Source: Tetrastigma voinierianum | Lineage: Eukaryota; Streptophyta; Magnoliopsida; Vitales; Vitaceae | Assembly: GCA_016808115.1 (NCBI GenBank) | Contig: JAEQBH010001388.1 | Span: 1 to 64,000 of the forward strand | DNA length: 64,000 nt | Reading direction: 5' to 3' | In this document: positions 10,288 through 25,120 of the stretch, piece by piece | Numbering within the stretch: the stretch's first letter is position 1 | Layout of the letters: each line of letters opens with the position of its first letter | Translations under genes and position numbers: made by a program | The notes under the pieces: generated by a model | What the model saw: only the letters and a program-made list of their open reading frames with translations | Told to the model about the DNA's origin: nothing | Database searches by the model: none

Positions 10288-11927
10288 GTAAGAATCTGTG
10301 TGTTTGTGCCCCTTTTTTTTATTTTCTTTTGATTATCAAAACGAAAAAAACCCATTCGATTTGTCTCAAAGTCCTCTTATTTTCCCCTGATTATAATGAA
10401 TGATCTTGATTCTTTTTTTTTTTCTGATGCTTCAAATCAATTTAATTCAGTTCTGTTTTAAATAAAGATGCTGTTTTTGATGCTACTCAGTTATGCGGTT
10501 CTTTTGGATTGTTGCGCTTATCCGCAGGGTTTTCGGCTGATTTTCACTTGGGAAAACGTGGTCGATTCTTTGTTATCGGAATTCAGTTCAGAGTTCTTTA
10601 TGATGGGGTTTTGGTTGATGGGAAATTCTGGAAACGGGAAGTGACTTATCTTGTGTTCCAGCTGTTTGATTGTTTCAGAGGATTGCCAGTTTGAGAACTT
10701 ATCAATTGAGGGTAATTCAAAGTCATGGACTGAGTTAGAAAATTATCCTTTTTTTTTTCTTCTTTTTTTGTTTTCTTGGATTCATCAGGTTTGTGTTTTT
10801 AGGGTTTTGGATTGATTGCATTTTCCCCCTCTTGGTAGGTGCCTCTTCATGTTTGAATTTTGATATCTAGGTTTCAGTTTATATTGTGATGAATGGGGGC
10901 TTTGGTCTTGGGAATTTGAAGAGACTGGGCGAGGCTTATGATTTGATTTTTGGCTTGTTGATAATTTGACACTGGGCGACAAGAATTCACTCCAATCGAG
11001 GTTTATTATAGTGCTGGATTAAGTTTAAAACTTGATTTTTTTCTTGGATTCATCAGGCATTTTTTGGTGAAAACTCGATTTGGATATCTGAAAGTTAAAA
11101 GATTGTGAAGGGAAGAGATTTATGATTTGATTTTGGGATTTTTTGGTGAGGGATTTTAAGAATTTTACTCAATTGAGGCTAATTGAGTACTGATCTGATG
11201 ATGAAATTAAAAAAAAAATTGTTTTTTCTTTTGATTTTTTTTGCCTGGATTTATCAGTTGCGGGCTTCTAATTTTTGGGCTTGATTGCATTTTGCTATCT
11301 TGGTTAGAGCTGATTTTCAGTTGTTCTGTAAAGTTCTGAACTCAAGCGTGTTCAAGTCCTTGAGTATCAAAATTCAGTTTGAATTTGGAGCCTTTAGTTT
11401 GATTGTTTTAGGATTGCTTTACTTTGAGGCCTTTACTCAGTTGAGAGTAATTTGAGCCTGAGTTCAAAATTTTAATTTATTTAAGCTTTGATTTGTCAGG
11501 TCTTAGGGTTTGGATTTGTTTGCATCCTTCTATCCTGATGAGGAATAATCTTCACTTGTTTTGAACATTTGCGATTCTTCATGTTTGGCTCTTGGATTTA
11601 ATTGCATTCTCTGCTTCTTTGGTGAAGTCTAAGTTTTCACTTGTTTTCAATTTCACTTCATATAATTTTATTTTGGCGTATTTGATGATGAACTGTTTGG
11701 GTGATAGGAAATTATGGGTTAAGAGGACATTTTTAATTCTTATCATTCGTTAAACTAGGTAATTTCAAGTATTGAGAATCTGATAAACTAAAATGATAAT
11801 AAAAATATAGGAAATAATGATAGGAGTACTATATATATAATTTTCTAACTGAAAGGGAATTTCTGAATGACACTTTTTCCCGCATTTTGATCCAAGGCCT
11901 ACTACTAAATGGAAGAGGTAATCCCAG

Positions 11928-13527
11928 ATGTTCCCAACCGAAGCACCTGTCTCTAGTTTTCCACAACAAAGGAATGACGGACCACCTCTATCTTTTTCTC
12001 TTGGACAGAGGGATAATGAACTAGGTTTATGCATAATACAGAATGAGGCTCCTGACTATACAAGGGTTATCTGTGATGCTAATGGAAATGGTGCTGGGCC
12101 TGATCATGGGTGCATCTCGCACGAGTCCTCACTGGCAGTTCATTCTTTTCCGTGGGAGAATGTGCGGGAAGGATATCAAGCTTATTCTCAGGGAAATCTA
12201 GGGACCAGTATGAATTTGATTACTGATTCCACCCAATACAATAGCTTTCTGAATCCCCAGATTTGCTCGAAGTCAATAAATAGAGGAGGTGGCATGTCCC
12301 TTCTTACATAGACCGGTGTCGAAACTCCATGTCCTGAAGGGGGGATATGAACAGATTATATATCAATCTTACGCCCATGATAATAATAGGGCAATTGCTG
12401 AGAACCTGATGAATGGACACCCATAATAATTTTCAGAGCCCTCAAATTGATAAAAAAATTTAACGGGCAGAGGTAATGCAGCTGGAGGCTTACCAAATGA
12501 ACAGGGAGGGTGGAAGTGACCAGCAGTGATGAATACGGGTCTCAGATTAACAGAGATTTTGTAAACCTTGCTGGTAGCAATCCTGGCTTATACCATACCC
12601 CAGGTAACAGAGAATTAGGAATTGGTAATGGTAGCATGGTTAGTGCAGTTAACTCCAATTTTCAAGGGCATATTGATGGAAGTTTTCTGACCCTTGGAAT
12701 TGGAGGTAGTACAGAAGCTGGATATAAGTCTGTTGTCTACAGCAATGAAATTAATGACAGAAGTGAGAGGCTTGTTTTTCCCCAATTAACTGCATCCCAT
12801 GGTAAAAAAATTAACAGAACTTTATCAAATCCTGTTCACCACATGGCAGGTAGCTTTTCAAGTTCACAAAACAATGTTGGTGGATTTTCAAGTCTTGGCC
12901 ACAACATAGGTGGTAGAACCTCATCTATTTCTTAATGATCTTGGAACTCTGTTTTCCCCAATTAAATGTTTCTTTTGGCCAAACAGCAAACAGAAGTTCT
13001 TTGAATCCTCTACACAATGTGGCAGGTCACTTTTCAAGTTGGCAAAATGATGTGGGTGAATTTTTAAATCCAGCACATAATATGGATGCTTGGGCCTCAT
13101 CTAACAGTGATTTTCGAGCTATGTGTGGTACCAAAATGGAACATCACTTTCCAAGCTTATGTCATATGTTGCAAACACCACAAGTTGATGGGCAGCAGTA
13201 TCTTCCTATGCCGAACAACAGGAACTTAGGTCTTGGCGTGAACATTGATCCACAATCGGCAAATATTGATCCTTATGGATTTCAAGATTTCCCCACTGTT
13301 GCCACAAGACCCATGAATAGCAGTGAAGCTGGAGTTCTTGATTTTGGACTACCCAACTTGTCAGGCTGCTTCAAGAAGCTGCTAAGACTAAGAGGATAAT
13401 CGGCGCAACCAACTCCGGGCCCAATTACAGGGACGTTATATGAATCTCAGGAACTTCTCACCTGGGTCTTCCATGGCTTCTCCTTCTGTTTGGGGTGTAG
13501 ACGGCACCACCAGGCTAGAGCAATCAG
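11928..13527 (+). pseudogene. RING gene exon 2, long Asn/Ser-rich region, disrupted
   Basis: Three open segments follow one another: 11928-12311, 12510-12935 and 12935-13399. The first two share a frame and the third is shifted. Between them, alternative frames still give sensible protein (for example GGYEQIIYQSYAHDNNRAI near 12,340), which points to small indels, not non-coding DNA. At the end a third frame reads NLRNFSPGSSMASPSVWGVD to the donor GTAACT at 13528. The composition is rich in Asn, Ser, Gly and His with no known domain. Confidence 0.6.
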
Positions 13528-16500
13528 GTAACTAATAGCCACTTGCCTATCCCTATTACACTTCAATTTAATTTTTTAATGAAAATCCCTAGTTGATTTT
13601 TACTTGATCAATATATGTCGGTTATTTCTTAATCTAATCTCAATGAACTTAAGGAAACCGAGAATTTTTGTCAAATCTTTTCTGATTATAGTTATTTTGA
13701 AATGCCTTGAATTATATTCCTTTCCTCTCATTCTGTCTAGTCAATTATGGTGCTAGTTACCGTCTTAATCTTGATTACAATTGAATTTTTATCTCTTTAA
13801 CATGTATAGTAATGATAGATGTGTTCTAGGGCCAATAATTCTAAATTGAATCAACAGAAAAGGTTGTGGGTTCTAGATCACTTGGAGAACTGTTTAGATG
13901 TTCTCAGGAGTGACGAAGCAATCATTGGCCCTGTGAATTTCAACTTAGTTCAGTAATACTTAACCTAAGCCTGCCTGAATTCCATCAACTCCTATGATGA
14001 TTTTTGGTTATGTCAATGTCATTCACATGGTGGCAACAAGTTAGCTTCTCTCTTTCTCTCTCTCTCTTTCCCTTTCCTTTTTCTTCACGGCTCTTTCCAT
14101 TCAAGATCTAGTTTGAAAGTTGGTAAAAACTACCATTGCAGGTCGAGTTATTTCTCTCTCTTATATCTTGAGAGGCCTCTCAAGATAGTAATGTTGGAAG
14201 CCAAATTCAAGTGCTCCTTTTCTGTATTGTTTCTTGTGTCATCGACTCATCTAAAACATATCTGTTGCATTCCTCTTCTATAAGTAATTTTGGAAGTGAC
14301 ACGCCACATCTTTTTTGTAGCGTTGAAAACTGTATGTGCATTACTCAACTAGTTTGTATAAAGTGAAAAGCCACAAAATGGTTGTGGAATTTTTTGTGTA
14401 TCCCACTTTGGCATAAGATGGATATGCAACAAAAAGTTTTATTTTATGTATAACTAGTCCAGTTTTCTTAACTGGTAATAAACAAAAATGCCTCTTCCAT
14501 TTTACTGGTTATTGAGCTGCTCTATGCTGACAAATTGACGTAATGTTGGGATGATCAATTATTGGCTACTTCTCTAGTAAACCACTCTAGTGGCAAAATA
14601 GCCAATCAATCAATATCTATATAAATCAAACTGACTATTATTTAGGTTGACCAATGATTGGTGGAGGGGACTATGAGGGCCTTTTGTTTCTCTGATGAAT
14701 CATTCTAATTGGTAAACTATGAAACTAAATTGAGTTTTATGGTTTGTTAGTTTGATAATCACGCCCTCTTAAGGCTAATGGTTTTCATTTGTAGAACTGG
14801 CCACCAACATGAGGGTAGTGCTACTTCATCTTTTGAAGGTCAACCATTTCAAAAAAGGAGAGAGGTCCAACCGGCATGTAAGGGCATTCTTTGCTAACAT
14901 CAAACCTGTTTGAAAATGAAGAATGATGTTTTCAATAATCTGTCTATATTCACTAGGGATATTTTCAGTCTATTGGTTATGTTTTACAATTAGAAAAGAA
15001 AAGGAAATTATTCGCTTCAGAGCCTATAACTACTTCACTAAGTGACTACTAATCGTCGGAAAATAAAATCAAGTAAGTGAAATCAACCATGAGAAAAAGA
15101 AATCCCAACCTATTTAGGCTGTATAATTAGACAATTACTGCACATTTATACTTCAACACTTCCTCTCAAGCTAGTTAATAAATGTTCTTCATTTTGAGCT
15201 TGTTTGTTATGAATTGAAATAGTTGAGCTGAGTCTCTTTATAAGTATGTTGGTCAATTGTGTTTGGAGGATCTTGGGGCCTGCCCGACCCACTATTGAGT
15301 TTCTTCACAATAAAATGATGATCAACTTCAGCAGGCTTAATTAGTTTTTGGTGTAGAATTTGATTGTGTGCTATTCTAATAGTTGAGTTATTGTCACAAT
15401 AAAACTTCATATAACCTTTCTAACTTCTCTAAGAACAACTTTTGTCTAGAGAACCTCACATAGTTTTTGCACCATGGCTCAAAATTCTAGTTCAGCACTT
15501 GACCTAGTAGCCACAAATTATTTCTTTCTCTTTGAAGTTACTAAGTTCCCTCTTTTTTTATCAGAAACAAAGTTGCTAAGTTCCCTCTTAAGAAAGTACA
15601 ATACTCAGATGTTGACTTCCTATTAGTGAGTGATCTAATGTTAATATTTCTCTTTCTCGATTGGGCTGACCACTTTGTGGTCCTTCATCAAATCCATGAC
15701 TAGTCTTAATGGGTGTATTTGCCCCACCTACACCCCAAACAACCCAGTTCTTTGAAGATCTAAAATATCCCTTTGTTGTAGAGTGAAATTCCCTTCTTGG
15801 GCTAATACCTTCAATCCCTAAGCATTTAAGCGCCCAGCAGTCTTTAATTTCAAAATGTTTTTCCAACTTCTAATCTCTTGTTTCTTTTAAATAATCTTAG
15901 GTCACAACAACATAAACATACACAATGAGAGTGGTTATTTTCTTAATCCTAGAGTCTTTGAAACATAGCGTATGACACTTTTGGCTCTAAATCTAATTTA
16001 TGTCCTTCATTGCCTTCGAAAACCTTACAAACCAAGTTGTGGGGGACTATTTAAGCCTATATAAAGCCTTCTTCAATTGGCAGGCTATATTCCCTTTAGA
16101 ATTTTCTTCAAGACCATATCTCTATATAAACTCCTCTAAAATTCCATGGAGAAATACAATCTGTACATCAATTGGTTGCGGTGGCCAATGAAAGAAGTAG
16201 TAGGATAACGATTATAAATTGTATTCAATGTTGCTACCAAAACAAAAAGATTCTTGGTCATCTATTTGAGCATTCTCCGAGCTACGACTTTGATTATGCC
16301 TCTCAAGTATCCCATTGGTCTTCTTTTTATAAATATCATGTGCATCAACCTATTCCTTCTGGAATCTGAGTATAGAGCTAGTATCGTTGGAAAGAAATGA
16401 GGATTCTTTGTTTGTTTTATCGAATCTGATTAGGAATAATTTTTATTATTTTAATAGGTAAAAAGCAATTGCATTAAAAGAAACTAGCCAAAGGGGCATA

Positions 16501-19500
16501 CTGAAATACACCTGATGTATACAATGACTTCTAAAGAGCACAAAGAGGAGAAAGGAAAACAAAAATACTCCATTCCTCAATCCAAGCCCAACCAATCAAT
16601 AAAAATCAACCAAGGACATGGGCAAAATACCTATAATCAAATTAGACTAGGACAGTAATGTGTAGGGGTGGAATCAACTGGTTTGCGGTGGAATCAAAAT
16701 CTTTTGAGATTTCGATGGAAGGTGAAGGGAGAAAGACGAAAATTTTCATTCTGAGAAGGTGTAGGGGTTTGGCTTAAATTGAGATCAGTTTTGGTGAGGA
16801 GGGATGAGAAAGCTGCTAATGGGAGTTGAAGCGTCTTTGTAGGGATACTTCCTGCGCTAGAAGGTCTTTGACTAGAAGGAGAATGGAAGATCTTTTAGAA
16901 ATTTTATGAATTATAGAATTAAGCTTGACAATAGGGAGGTATCTTCGTGCTTTCCGGATTGTGGATGTTGAGGGAAAGAAACACAGGTTATTTTTCCTTG
17001 AAGGAAGGGGTAATTTGAAGGGGTGGTCTTTGCTGGCAGAAAAAATTAGGGGGTTAGGCTTGGGGGTGGCCACGGGAGACAAAGTCGGTGAAGGCATCGC
17101 AGTAGGAGCCTACGAAGGAGGAGGAGAAGGAAAGGAACAACCTTGGAAAAAACCAAGTTTTCTCCTGGGGAAGTATAGGTGCTGAGGCATCCAGAAGAGG
17201 GTGCATCAGTATGGAAAATGTTGTTTGGGTGGATGCTGGAGACTGCGTACAACAAGAGGCATTAGGGATCTTGAAATATAGTTTGGTCAGGAAGTGGAAG
17301 ACAAGACCAGAGTTTCTTCCTGTGGAAAGGAATTGGAGGCTTGGGCTAGAGTGGCTTGGAGGTTAGAAGGGGGTGTCATGATATCCTACCTAAATGAGAA
17401 TCTCCTGTTTTTGGAGTTTGAATCCCTTGAGGAGGCAAAATGGGTTCTTGAATCGGTGAGAAGAAGCTTCAAAGGAGATCTTTTACAGTTGGAATGGTGG
17501 AGTCGAATACATGTATAAGAATGAAAGCTACGGTGAAAGAAACTGGATCGGGGTGGTAGGGCTCCGCCTCCACAATGGACACGAGATTCTAAAGAGATAG
17601 GAGACACTTGTGGAGGGTTTTCTAGCCTTGGACAAAGAAACAACACTAAGAACGAAGGTGATGTGGGCCAGAATCTTGGTAAAACTGGTGAGGAAAACAA
17701 GGCCAAGTGTTGTCAACATTTTAGAAGGATTATGATCGTTTGAATTACAAATCTGGTGGGAGATTCCTCCATAGTCAACAGAAGTTTACCGTGCGAGAGG
17801 AAGCTTTAGTTTTGAAGCAGAAAATCCAGAGGAGAAAGAAGATGTTGGGGCACACCTTGACCTTGACCAGTGGGGGTCTCTAATCTAAAGTAGGATGCAT
17901 GGCGGGAGGGGCAAGAGAGTGCATGTCAAAAAGGGAAGAGCAAAGGGTCATGTTGTGGCAGAGGGGGTTAAAATCCAGGGTCAGTGGAGTGATGGAAGTC
18001 AAAGGTGGGATCCAGTGGGGCAGATGGGGGTCCGAAGTTGCTGGTCCGAGCTCTTTGGGCCAAAACAGCTTAGGCCAAAGCAGCTTGGTCTGGATAGAAG
18101 CCTAAGAATTCAAATGGAGAGCTAACAGGCTGGTGGGGGCTGCAGAATTCAGAACAGGCCTATTTAGGTCCTTTGAGAAAGCAGTCTGCTGTAAATACAT
18201 GGGGACGCAGCCCAAATACTCAGGAATTCCTAAAAGCTGATTCAAAGAGGAAAAACAGCTCTAAGCAGACAAAGTTTTGCAAAGGAAGGCTAGAAAATCT
18301 GTTAGAAGGGCCGGCTTACCATAAAAGGTCAGGGTTTTTTTTTAATGCCGTCTTCTTCTTCTTCTTTTTTTGGCCGAGCTCCTGTTTTGGAGGGGCTGTT
18401 TGGCCGAGGAGGGAGTAGATTTGGGGAAAGCCTAGGGCTCAACAGTGCAGGTTCCTGATCCCACTTCGTCATCAGTGAGGAATGAGGAAGAAGGGGAAGA
18501 AAAATTGCAGTCTTTATTCGATGAGGAGATAGGAGGGGAACTTGCTGTTTTTCAGGGCGATTCAAAGAAAATTCAAATCTTAGGGAGGAACAGGAAGGGG
18601 AGAGTTGGGAGGAAAGTTGTTTGAAGAAGTTTAGCACAGCTATGGGGTTCCCAACGAAAGGTCATGAAAAGGATATTTTGAATTTGATGAAAGATTGATG
18701 ACGAAGAGTAAAAAATATTGAAAAGAAATTTGCAAAGGAACTTCTAAGTTTGTAGGGTTTGAAGAACTTGGGAGTGGAATAGTTACGGAAAGGGAGAAAG
18801 TAGAAGAGGGAGGCCCGGAGTAAAGGGGAGGGGATCCTGTCGGTTGCTAATGAAGTTAAAGATTCTATCATGGAACGTGAGGGGGGCTAACGATGTTGTA
18901 AAAAGAAAAGTAATAAAGGCGTTCCTGAAATCCCAGAAGGTGGATGTAGTATGCTTTCAAGAGACTAAGCTAAAGGATTTGTCTAGAGGGATCCTTAGGA
19001 GTTTATCAGTCGGAAGATACATGGAGTGGGCTACTACTTATTTAGAGGGGGCGTCAAGAGGGATTTTAATAATGTGGGATAACAGAGTGCTCCAACTAGT
19101 TGGAGTTGAGGAGAGCTATTTCACTTTGTCTTGCAGATTTAGGAATAGTGAGGATAACTTCACCTAGGTTTTCACGGGGGTTTATGGTCTTGTTAAAAGG
19201 GAGCAAAGGGAAGATTTGTGGGGGGAGTTGGGCGCCGTAAAGGGCTTATGGGGGGATCCCTGGTGCATAGGAGGGGACTTCAATGTGGTCAGATTCCTAG
19301 GGGAAAGGAATAGGGATGGAAGACTCACGGGGCCAATGAGGAGATTTTCCCAAGTTATTGAGAATCTGAAATTTGAGAAGATTTAACCCTCTCAGGGAGG
19401 CACGTTTGGAGAGAAATTTAGGGCACTTTCGAAAGGATGGCTAGGTTGGATAGATTTTTGGTTTCGGAAGATTGGGATATGTATTTTAGGGGTGTTAATC

Positions 19501-22500
19501 AAAGCGTCCTTCCAAAACCGATGTCCGATCATTTTCCAATTCTGCTGTTTGGGGGAGATAGGCCTTCTAGGGGGCCCATGTCTTTCAGATTTGAGAATAT
19601 GTGGCTTAAGGAGGAGGGTTTCTATAACCTAATAGCTGACTGGTGGACAAGTTTTGTTTATTAAGGATCTAGGAGCTATGTGGTGATGGAGAAGTTGAAA
19701 GCTTTGAAAGTAAAGTTAAAAATATGGAACAAAGAGATTTTCGGCAATGTGGAAGAAAAAAAGAAGGAAGCGTTGCAGAAAATAGTGCTTTGGGATGATA
19801 TTGAAGGCCATCGACCGTTAACTCGAAATGAATCTTTGGAGAAATTAGAGTATTGAGGGAGTATTAGAAGTGGGCGGCGTTCGAAGGGGCTGCAGAGGCA
19901 GGAAGTCAAAGGGAGATATGGTTGAAGGAAGGTGATAGAAACACAGGCTTTTTCCATAGAATGGAAAACTTGCATAGAAGAAGTCTAAGATGAAAATTAA
20001 TGGAGAATTTATCACTGGGGAGGAACAACTGAGACTAAGAATAGCGGAGGCTTTTGAAACTATGCTTGCAGACTCTGGTGAGTGGAGGGCAAACCTAGTA
20101 GGGCTGCACTTCTCAAGGCTTAGTGCTTTGGAAGCTGAAAACTTGGAGTTGCAATTCACGGAGGCAGAAGTGTTCAAAGCTCTTAATGATTTGAATGGAG
20201 ACAAAGCCCCAGGTCCGGATGGGTACACGGTGGCCTTTTGGCAATCTAACTGGGGTACAATTAAGGAGGATGTTTTGAAAATGTTCAAGGATTTTTTTGA
20301 GACGGGAAAGTTTGTGTGTAGTTTAAACACTACTTTTATTGTCACAATTATGAAAGAGTATATGAAGTAGAGGATCTAAAGGGTTTGAGACTATTGATTT
20401 GTATAAGTTAATTTCAAAAATTTTAGCAAACATACTAAAAATGTGATGAGAATTGTTTAGTGATAAAGCTTAGATACTTGTAAGTGGAGAGGGAGGTAGA
20501 TTCTACGTCTTCTTTAATAGCTAATGAGATACCATAGATTCTATGGTAAAGGAAAAATAGAGCATCAACTGTAAAAATTTGGATATCGAAAAAACATGAT
20601 CGAGATCGGTTGGAATTTCCTCTTCACGGTTCTTTGTAGCTAAATGGGTTTTGGCATAAAGTGGATTTCATGGATAAAATGGTGTAATACCATTTGCTTC
20701 CTTGGAGTCCTAGTAAATGGTAGCCTTCTTGGTTTCTTTAGGAGTTGAGTTTAGATAAAGGCTTATATCCCATGTTGTTTTGTCTTGGGTATGGAGGTTT
20801 CCATTCTTATTGAAAGCCTGCACTAGAGTTTCCTAGCCGACCATAGAGTTTGTGGGAAGAAGTAGGAAACTTTACAAGAATTTCTCATATGTTGTTTGTT
20901 GATGACACTCTTGTGCAAAGACTGCAAGATCCTGCTGCCCTCTGGTGGATTTTGTTGTGGTTCGAAGCTTTTCTGGGTTGAGAGCCATGACTTGGAGAAG
21001 AGTGTCATTATGCCGGTGGGACGATTGGAAAATGTATGCCAGCTGGCCCGCGCCAGGCTTCAGTTTGCAAAGTGGGGGCACTTCCTACAACCTATTTAGG
21101 TCTTCCCTTAGGAAGTAGGCAAGCCTCTATTTCATTATGGGATGGAGTTGAAGAAAAGTTCCGAAGAAAGCTAGCAATGTGGAAAAGGCAGCACATCTCA
21201 AAAGGGTGAAGACTCACACTCATTAGGAGCACACTATCAAACCTGCCAATTTACCTAATGTCCCTCCTTTGGATGCCTAGGGGTGTGAGTTTTAGACTTG
21301 AAAAAATTCAAAGGGATTTCCTTTGGGGCTTGATGCTTGAGAGAGGAAATTCATCGATTAATTGGAGGCAGTGCCTTAAGCAAAGCGAAGGGGATTTAGG
21401 CATTAGAAGCCTAGTTCTCATGAACAAAGCTTTGTTAAGTAAATGGGCCTGGAGGTTTGCTGAAGGATAACTACGGCGGAAAAAATGTTATCGGTTGAAG
21501 TATGGGCCCGAGGTAGAGGTTGGTTTCGAGAACCCCTAGGAAATGAAATCTTGAGTTTAGGTTTGTGGAAAGGTATAAATCTGAAGTTTGCAAAGTTAAA
21601 ACAAGGCTAACGTTTTTTGAACAGGGAAGGAAAGAGAATCGGATTACGGGAGGATGTACGGGTGTGAGGAGGTGTCCTTTGTGCCTCCTTCCTACTCTTT
21701 ACAATATTGCAAAGGCGAAGGAGCTAAGGTGGGTGAGGGTGTGGGAGTCTTCGAGTGAGGTGGGGTGGAGTTAAGAGATTGGAGATTGGAATTCGAGATT
21801 TTCAAGAGCCTTTAATGACTAGGAGATGGAGCAAGTTCAGATTTTTATCGAGCTGACTAGTAATAAACTTATTATCCCGAAGAAAAAGGACAGAATAGTG
21901 TGGAAAGGGAATAAGAATGAATTAGGTTCTCGGTATGAGTCTTGTGCTTTGATGGAGGTGGCCTAGTGGGAAAGCCCTGTGTGTTGGAACCCACATGTGC
22001 TCACTAAAAAGTGAGTTTTTACCTAAGAGAGCCTAGTGAGAAGAGTAGTAACAATGCAACAGTTAAGAAGAGGGGTTACCAATTAGCAAGCAGATGTCCC
22101 TTTTGTAGGAAAGAAGAGGAAGGGTTAGATCATATTTTAATCCTTATCAATTTAGGACTTATACGGTTAACCTCATCTCAATGTTAAGGAGTCGGCTGGT
22201 CACGTCACTATCTTTGTAAAAGATCTAATTTATAGTTGAGGGTCAAATCAGTGAAGAAGAAGCGTTAAAAAATTTGGTGGGCAGCCCCTCTCTTATCTTT
22301 TGGGGAGACTTGGAAAGAAAGGAATAGAATTGTGTTTGAAGAAGAAGTTTTTTCTTTCAATAGATTGAAATGCTGTATCTCTAGCACTCTTTTGTATTAG
22401 GCAACGATTATTCCAAATGTGGATATTTCTATTGTTACATCCCTCACGAGTGGTGGTATAGGTCAATTCTACACTCTGGTTTTGGTGGTTTAGTTGCCTA

Positions 22501-25044
22501 CCTTCTTTTGTTTCGGCCCGCGACTTCCCCTTGTTCAATTCCTCAGAAACTCGTGTTTCGTTTTCCTGCTTTATGAAGCTGTTGGCCATCAAAAAAAAAA
22601 AAAAAAAAAAAAAAAAAAGGAAATGCATTAAAAAACTAATCTTTAGCCTTTGTATTGAAAGCTCAATTCGAAATAACTTCTATATTCTTTTCATAATGTC
22701 CAAAAGAGGCATAAAAACATTCGTCACTGAACTTTTTTACCCAAAAAGATAGTAAACAAGATCCCACCTCATCCTCACTTTTCTGCAAATGCAAGAGGAT
22801 ATGATCAACTAACTCCTCATAGTCAAAACAAAAAGAGCATATGTTGGCAAAATACCATCCCCAACTTTGTAAATGTTAAACGACCACCAACTCTCCTAAA
22901 AGCTCAAGTTTTTAGAATTTGGGTTTAATTATGAACATCATGCCTTAATGATTCTCCTCAATGCGTGTACTCTACACCGCATCGTGAAAGTCAAATAAAC
23001 AACAGAGTCCTCCATGGACTTTCAAATTGGCCAGTCAGGAATAAATTCAGAAAGAGGTGGCTTGAACTCAGTGACTTTACCAAACCACGCTTGATACTCA
23101 CGTTAACGACCAACTCTCCTAAAAGCTCAAGTTCTTAGGATTTGGGTTTAATATAAATATCATGCCTTTACAGTAAAATTATCTAAGATCAACAATTCCC
23201 ACAAGATGCCTCCTAAGCAAAAAAGCTAACTTTAGAAGGGACCCCCACATTCCACACAACCTGGAAGGGAAAGACTCTACCCTTTCCATCTCAAGAAATT
23301 ATAGAGACAATTTATGAAGAATGATCCACTCTTAGCCACCCTCCATACCAACTTGTTCTCTTCTCCCACCACCACTGCCTTGCCTTAAAGCCTAGATAAA
23401 AAGAACTCCACTTGCTCAATCTCCTAATCATTTATTTGTCTAGAATCACCCAGATCTTTAAAGCCAGCTAAGACACACAAAAAGGGCAAAAAGCTTCACA
23501 ATAAAAGGCTTATCAATGTAGCCGAGTATCTTTCCTTTCTTTTTTTTGATGAATAAATGAAGAGAGAGTATTAAATCAAAAGAAGTGGTTAGTAACTAGA
23601 AAGCATATGATGGCACTAAGGAAGCCACAAGAACATAAAAAGAAGAAAACAAAACCACCCACTAACCTCGCCTATACCCACCAAGCCTCCTCCCATTAGC
23701 CACCAAGAAGAGGGGTAAGTCACAAGAGACAAACTCATACCCCAATGGCTTCTCCAAACCCAATACCATTAGCTACCCTCTCACTTCCTTAGAACAACAC
23801 CTCTTCCACTCCCATACTTCGCTAGCAAATCACACCTCTTCAAAAGGTTTCTTCGGTAGCAAAGTGCAACCACTTTGCTATAGAGTACTGCTTGTAAAGC
23901 AAAGGAAGTCATCTAACTCCAAAATCCTCCACTTCCTTATCAGAAAGCAATATGAACTCGGTTTCACTAAATGGGCTTCTTTCAGAAACTCACTACCTCA
24001 AAGGAAATTCCTTGGAATTTTTTCTAACCTTGTCTCGAACTCTCCTCAAAGATCTCAAGTAAAGACATAAGATAAATCGCAATCCAAAGTGAAAATGCTC
24101 TTGCCAATGTTAATCTACCCCTTTGATATATAGTGACGCTTGACATTTTCACATTGTTAATTAGTTATGTGGAGATTAAGATTGAGTCAGCAATAGATTA
24201 TTAAAATTCTAGTAGACTTTCGATTTCTTTAGAGAAGCTGATAAATAAGTCTAATGGATGTAAATCAAAGGTCGATTGATGATTAATACTCTTGTACTTT
24301 ATTTATATTTTTGGTAATTTTTAATGGTGAAACTCCATCATTTCCTTTACGTGGATACTGAAAGGCCAAAGTTTTACCCCATCTTATCTTTATCTTCTTT
24401 CTTTATATTTACTTTATGTTATTTTTAATATAAACTCGATCTCTTTGTTTCTCCCCTAAACCTCAAAAGGTAAAAAGGTTTGAGCCCATTTTTTTTTTTA
24501 ATTGTGTGCAACTATCCTAGGGTCAAGCTCTCAACGTTAGAGAAGATCCATAATCTCCTGTGCATTATGTTTTCTTGAAGCACTCATCTCCTTCGCTCAT
24601 TCCTTCACCTCATCCTCTACTACCTCAATAGTTAGAATGTCACGCAGTAAAGTTTGCAATGTATACTCAGTGAGATGTAGAAAGGTCATCATATGAAATA
24701 TAGATGGTCAAAGCCGTTGAGTATAATATCTTCTGCCTTACTCATGGTCATTGATAACACAATCAATGAATTGCACAAAGATCTTAGGACCATCATCAAA
24801 ACACCTCGTCTCCGACCAAAGAGAGTACAAAAAGGTCCCGAACCTTGTATAGACAAAACTCCATCCCCAAATACAATGTCATTCCTATCCTTCCAAACCG
24901 CCCAAAAGATGCATAAAGCGTCCCGCTTCCAAACTCTTTCGCTTATCCTGACAAGTGAGTGAACTCCTAACCTAAGAGGCAGAGGTTTCGGGATGCTCTT
25001 TCTTGCTTTTATATTCCTACCTATCAAATATATATATATATAGA

Positions 25045-25120
<76 letters not shown>

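Larger units (their letters stand above)
16650..22618 (+). mobile_element. L1-type LINE, near full length but degenerate
   Basis: All expected parts occur in order: an ORF1 with a DUF4283-like region, an apurinic endonuclease, a reverse transcriptase with a LFVDD catalytic motif, a C-terminal zinc-binding (zf-RVT) region and a poly(A) run at about 22,590-22,618. Many stops and frameshifts make it non-autonomous. It lies in the same orientation as the host gene, inside the giant intron. The 5' end is approximate. Confidence 0.85.

Noticed and set aside
19845..20345. Minus-strand open frame of 166 codons
   Set aside because: It is antisense to the LINE reverse transcriptase, which shows clear family motifs on the + strand.
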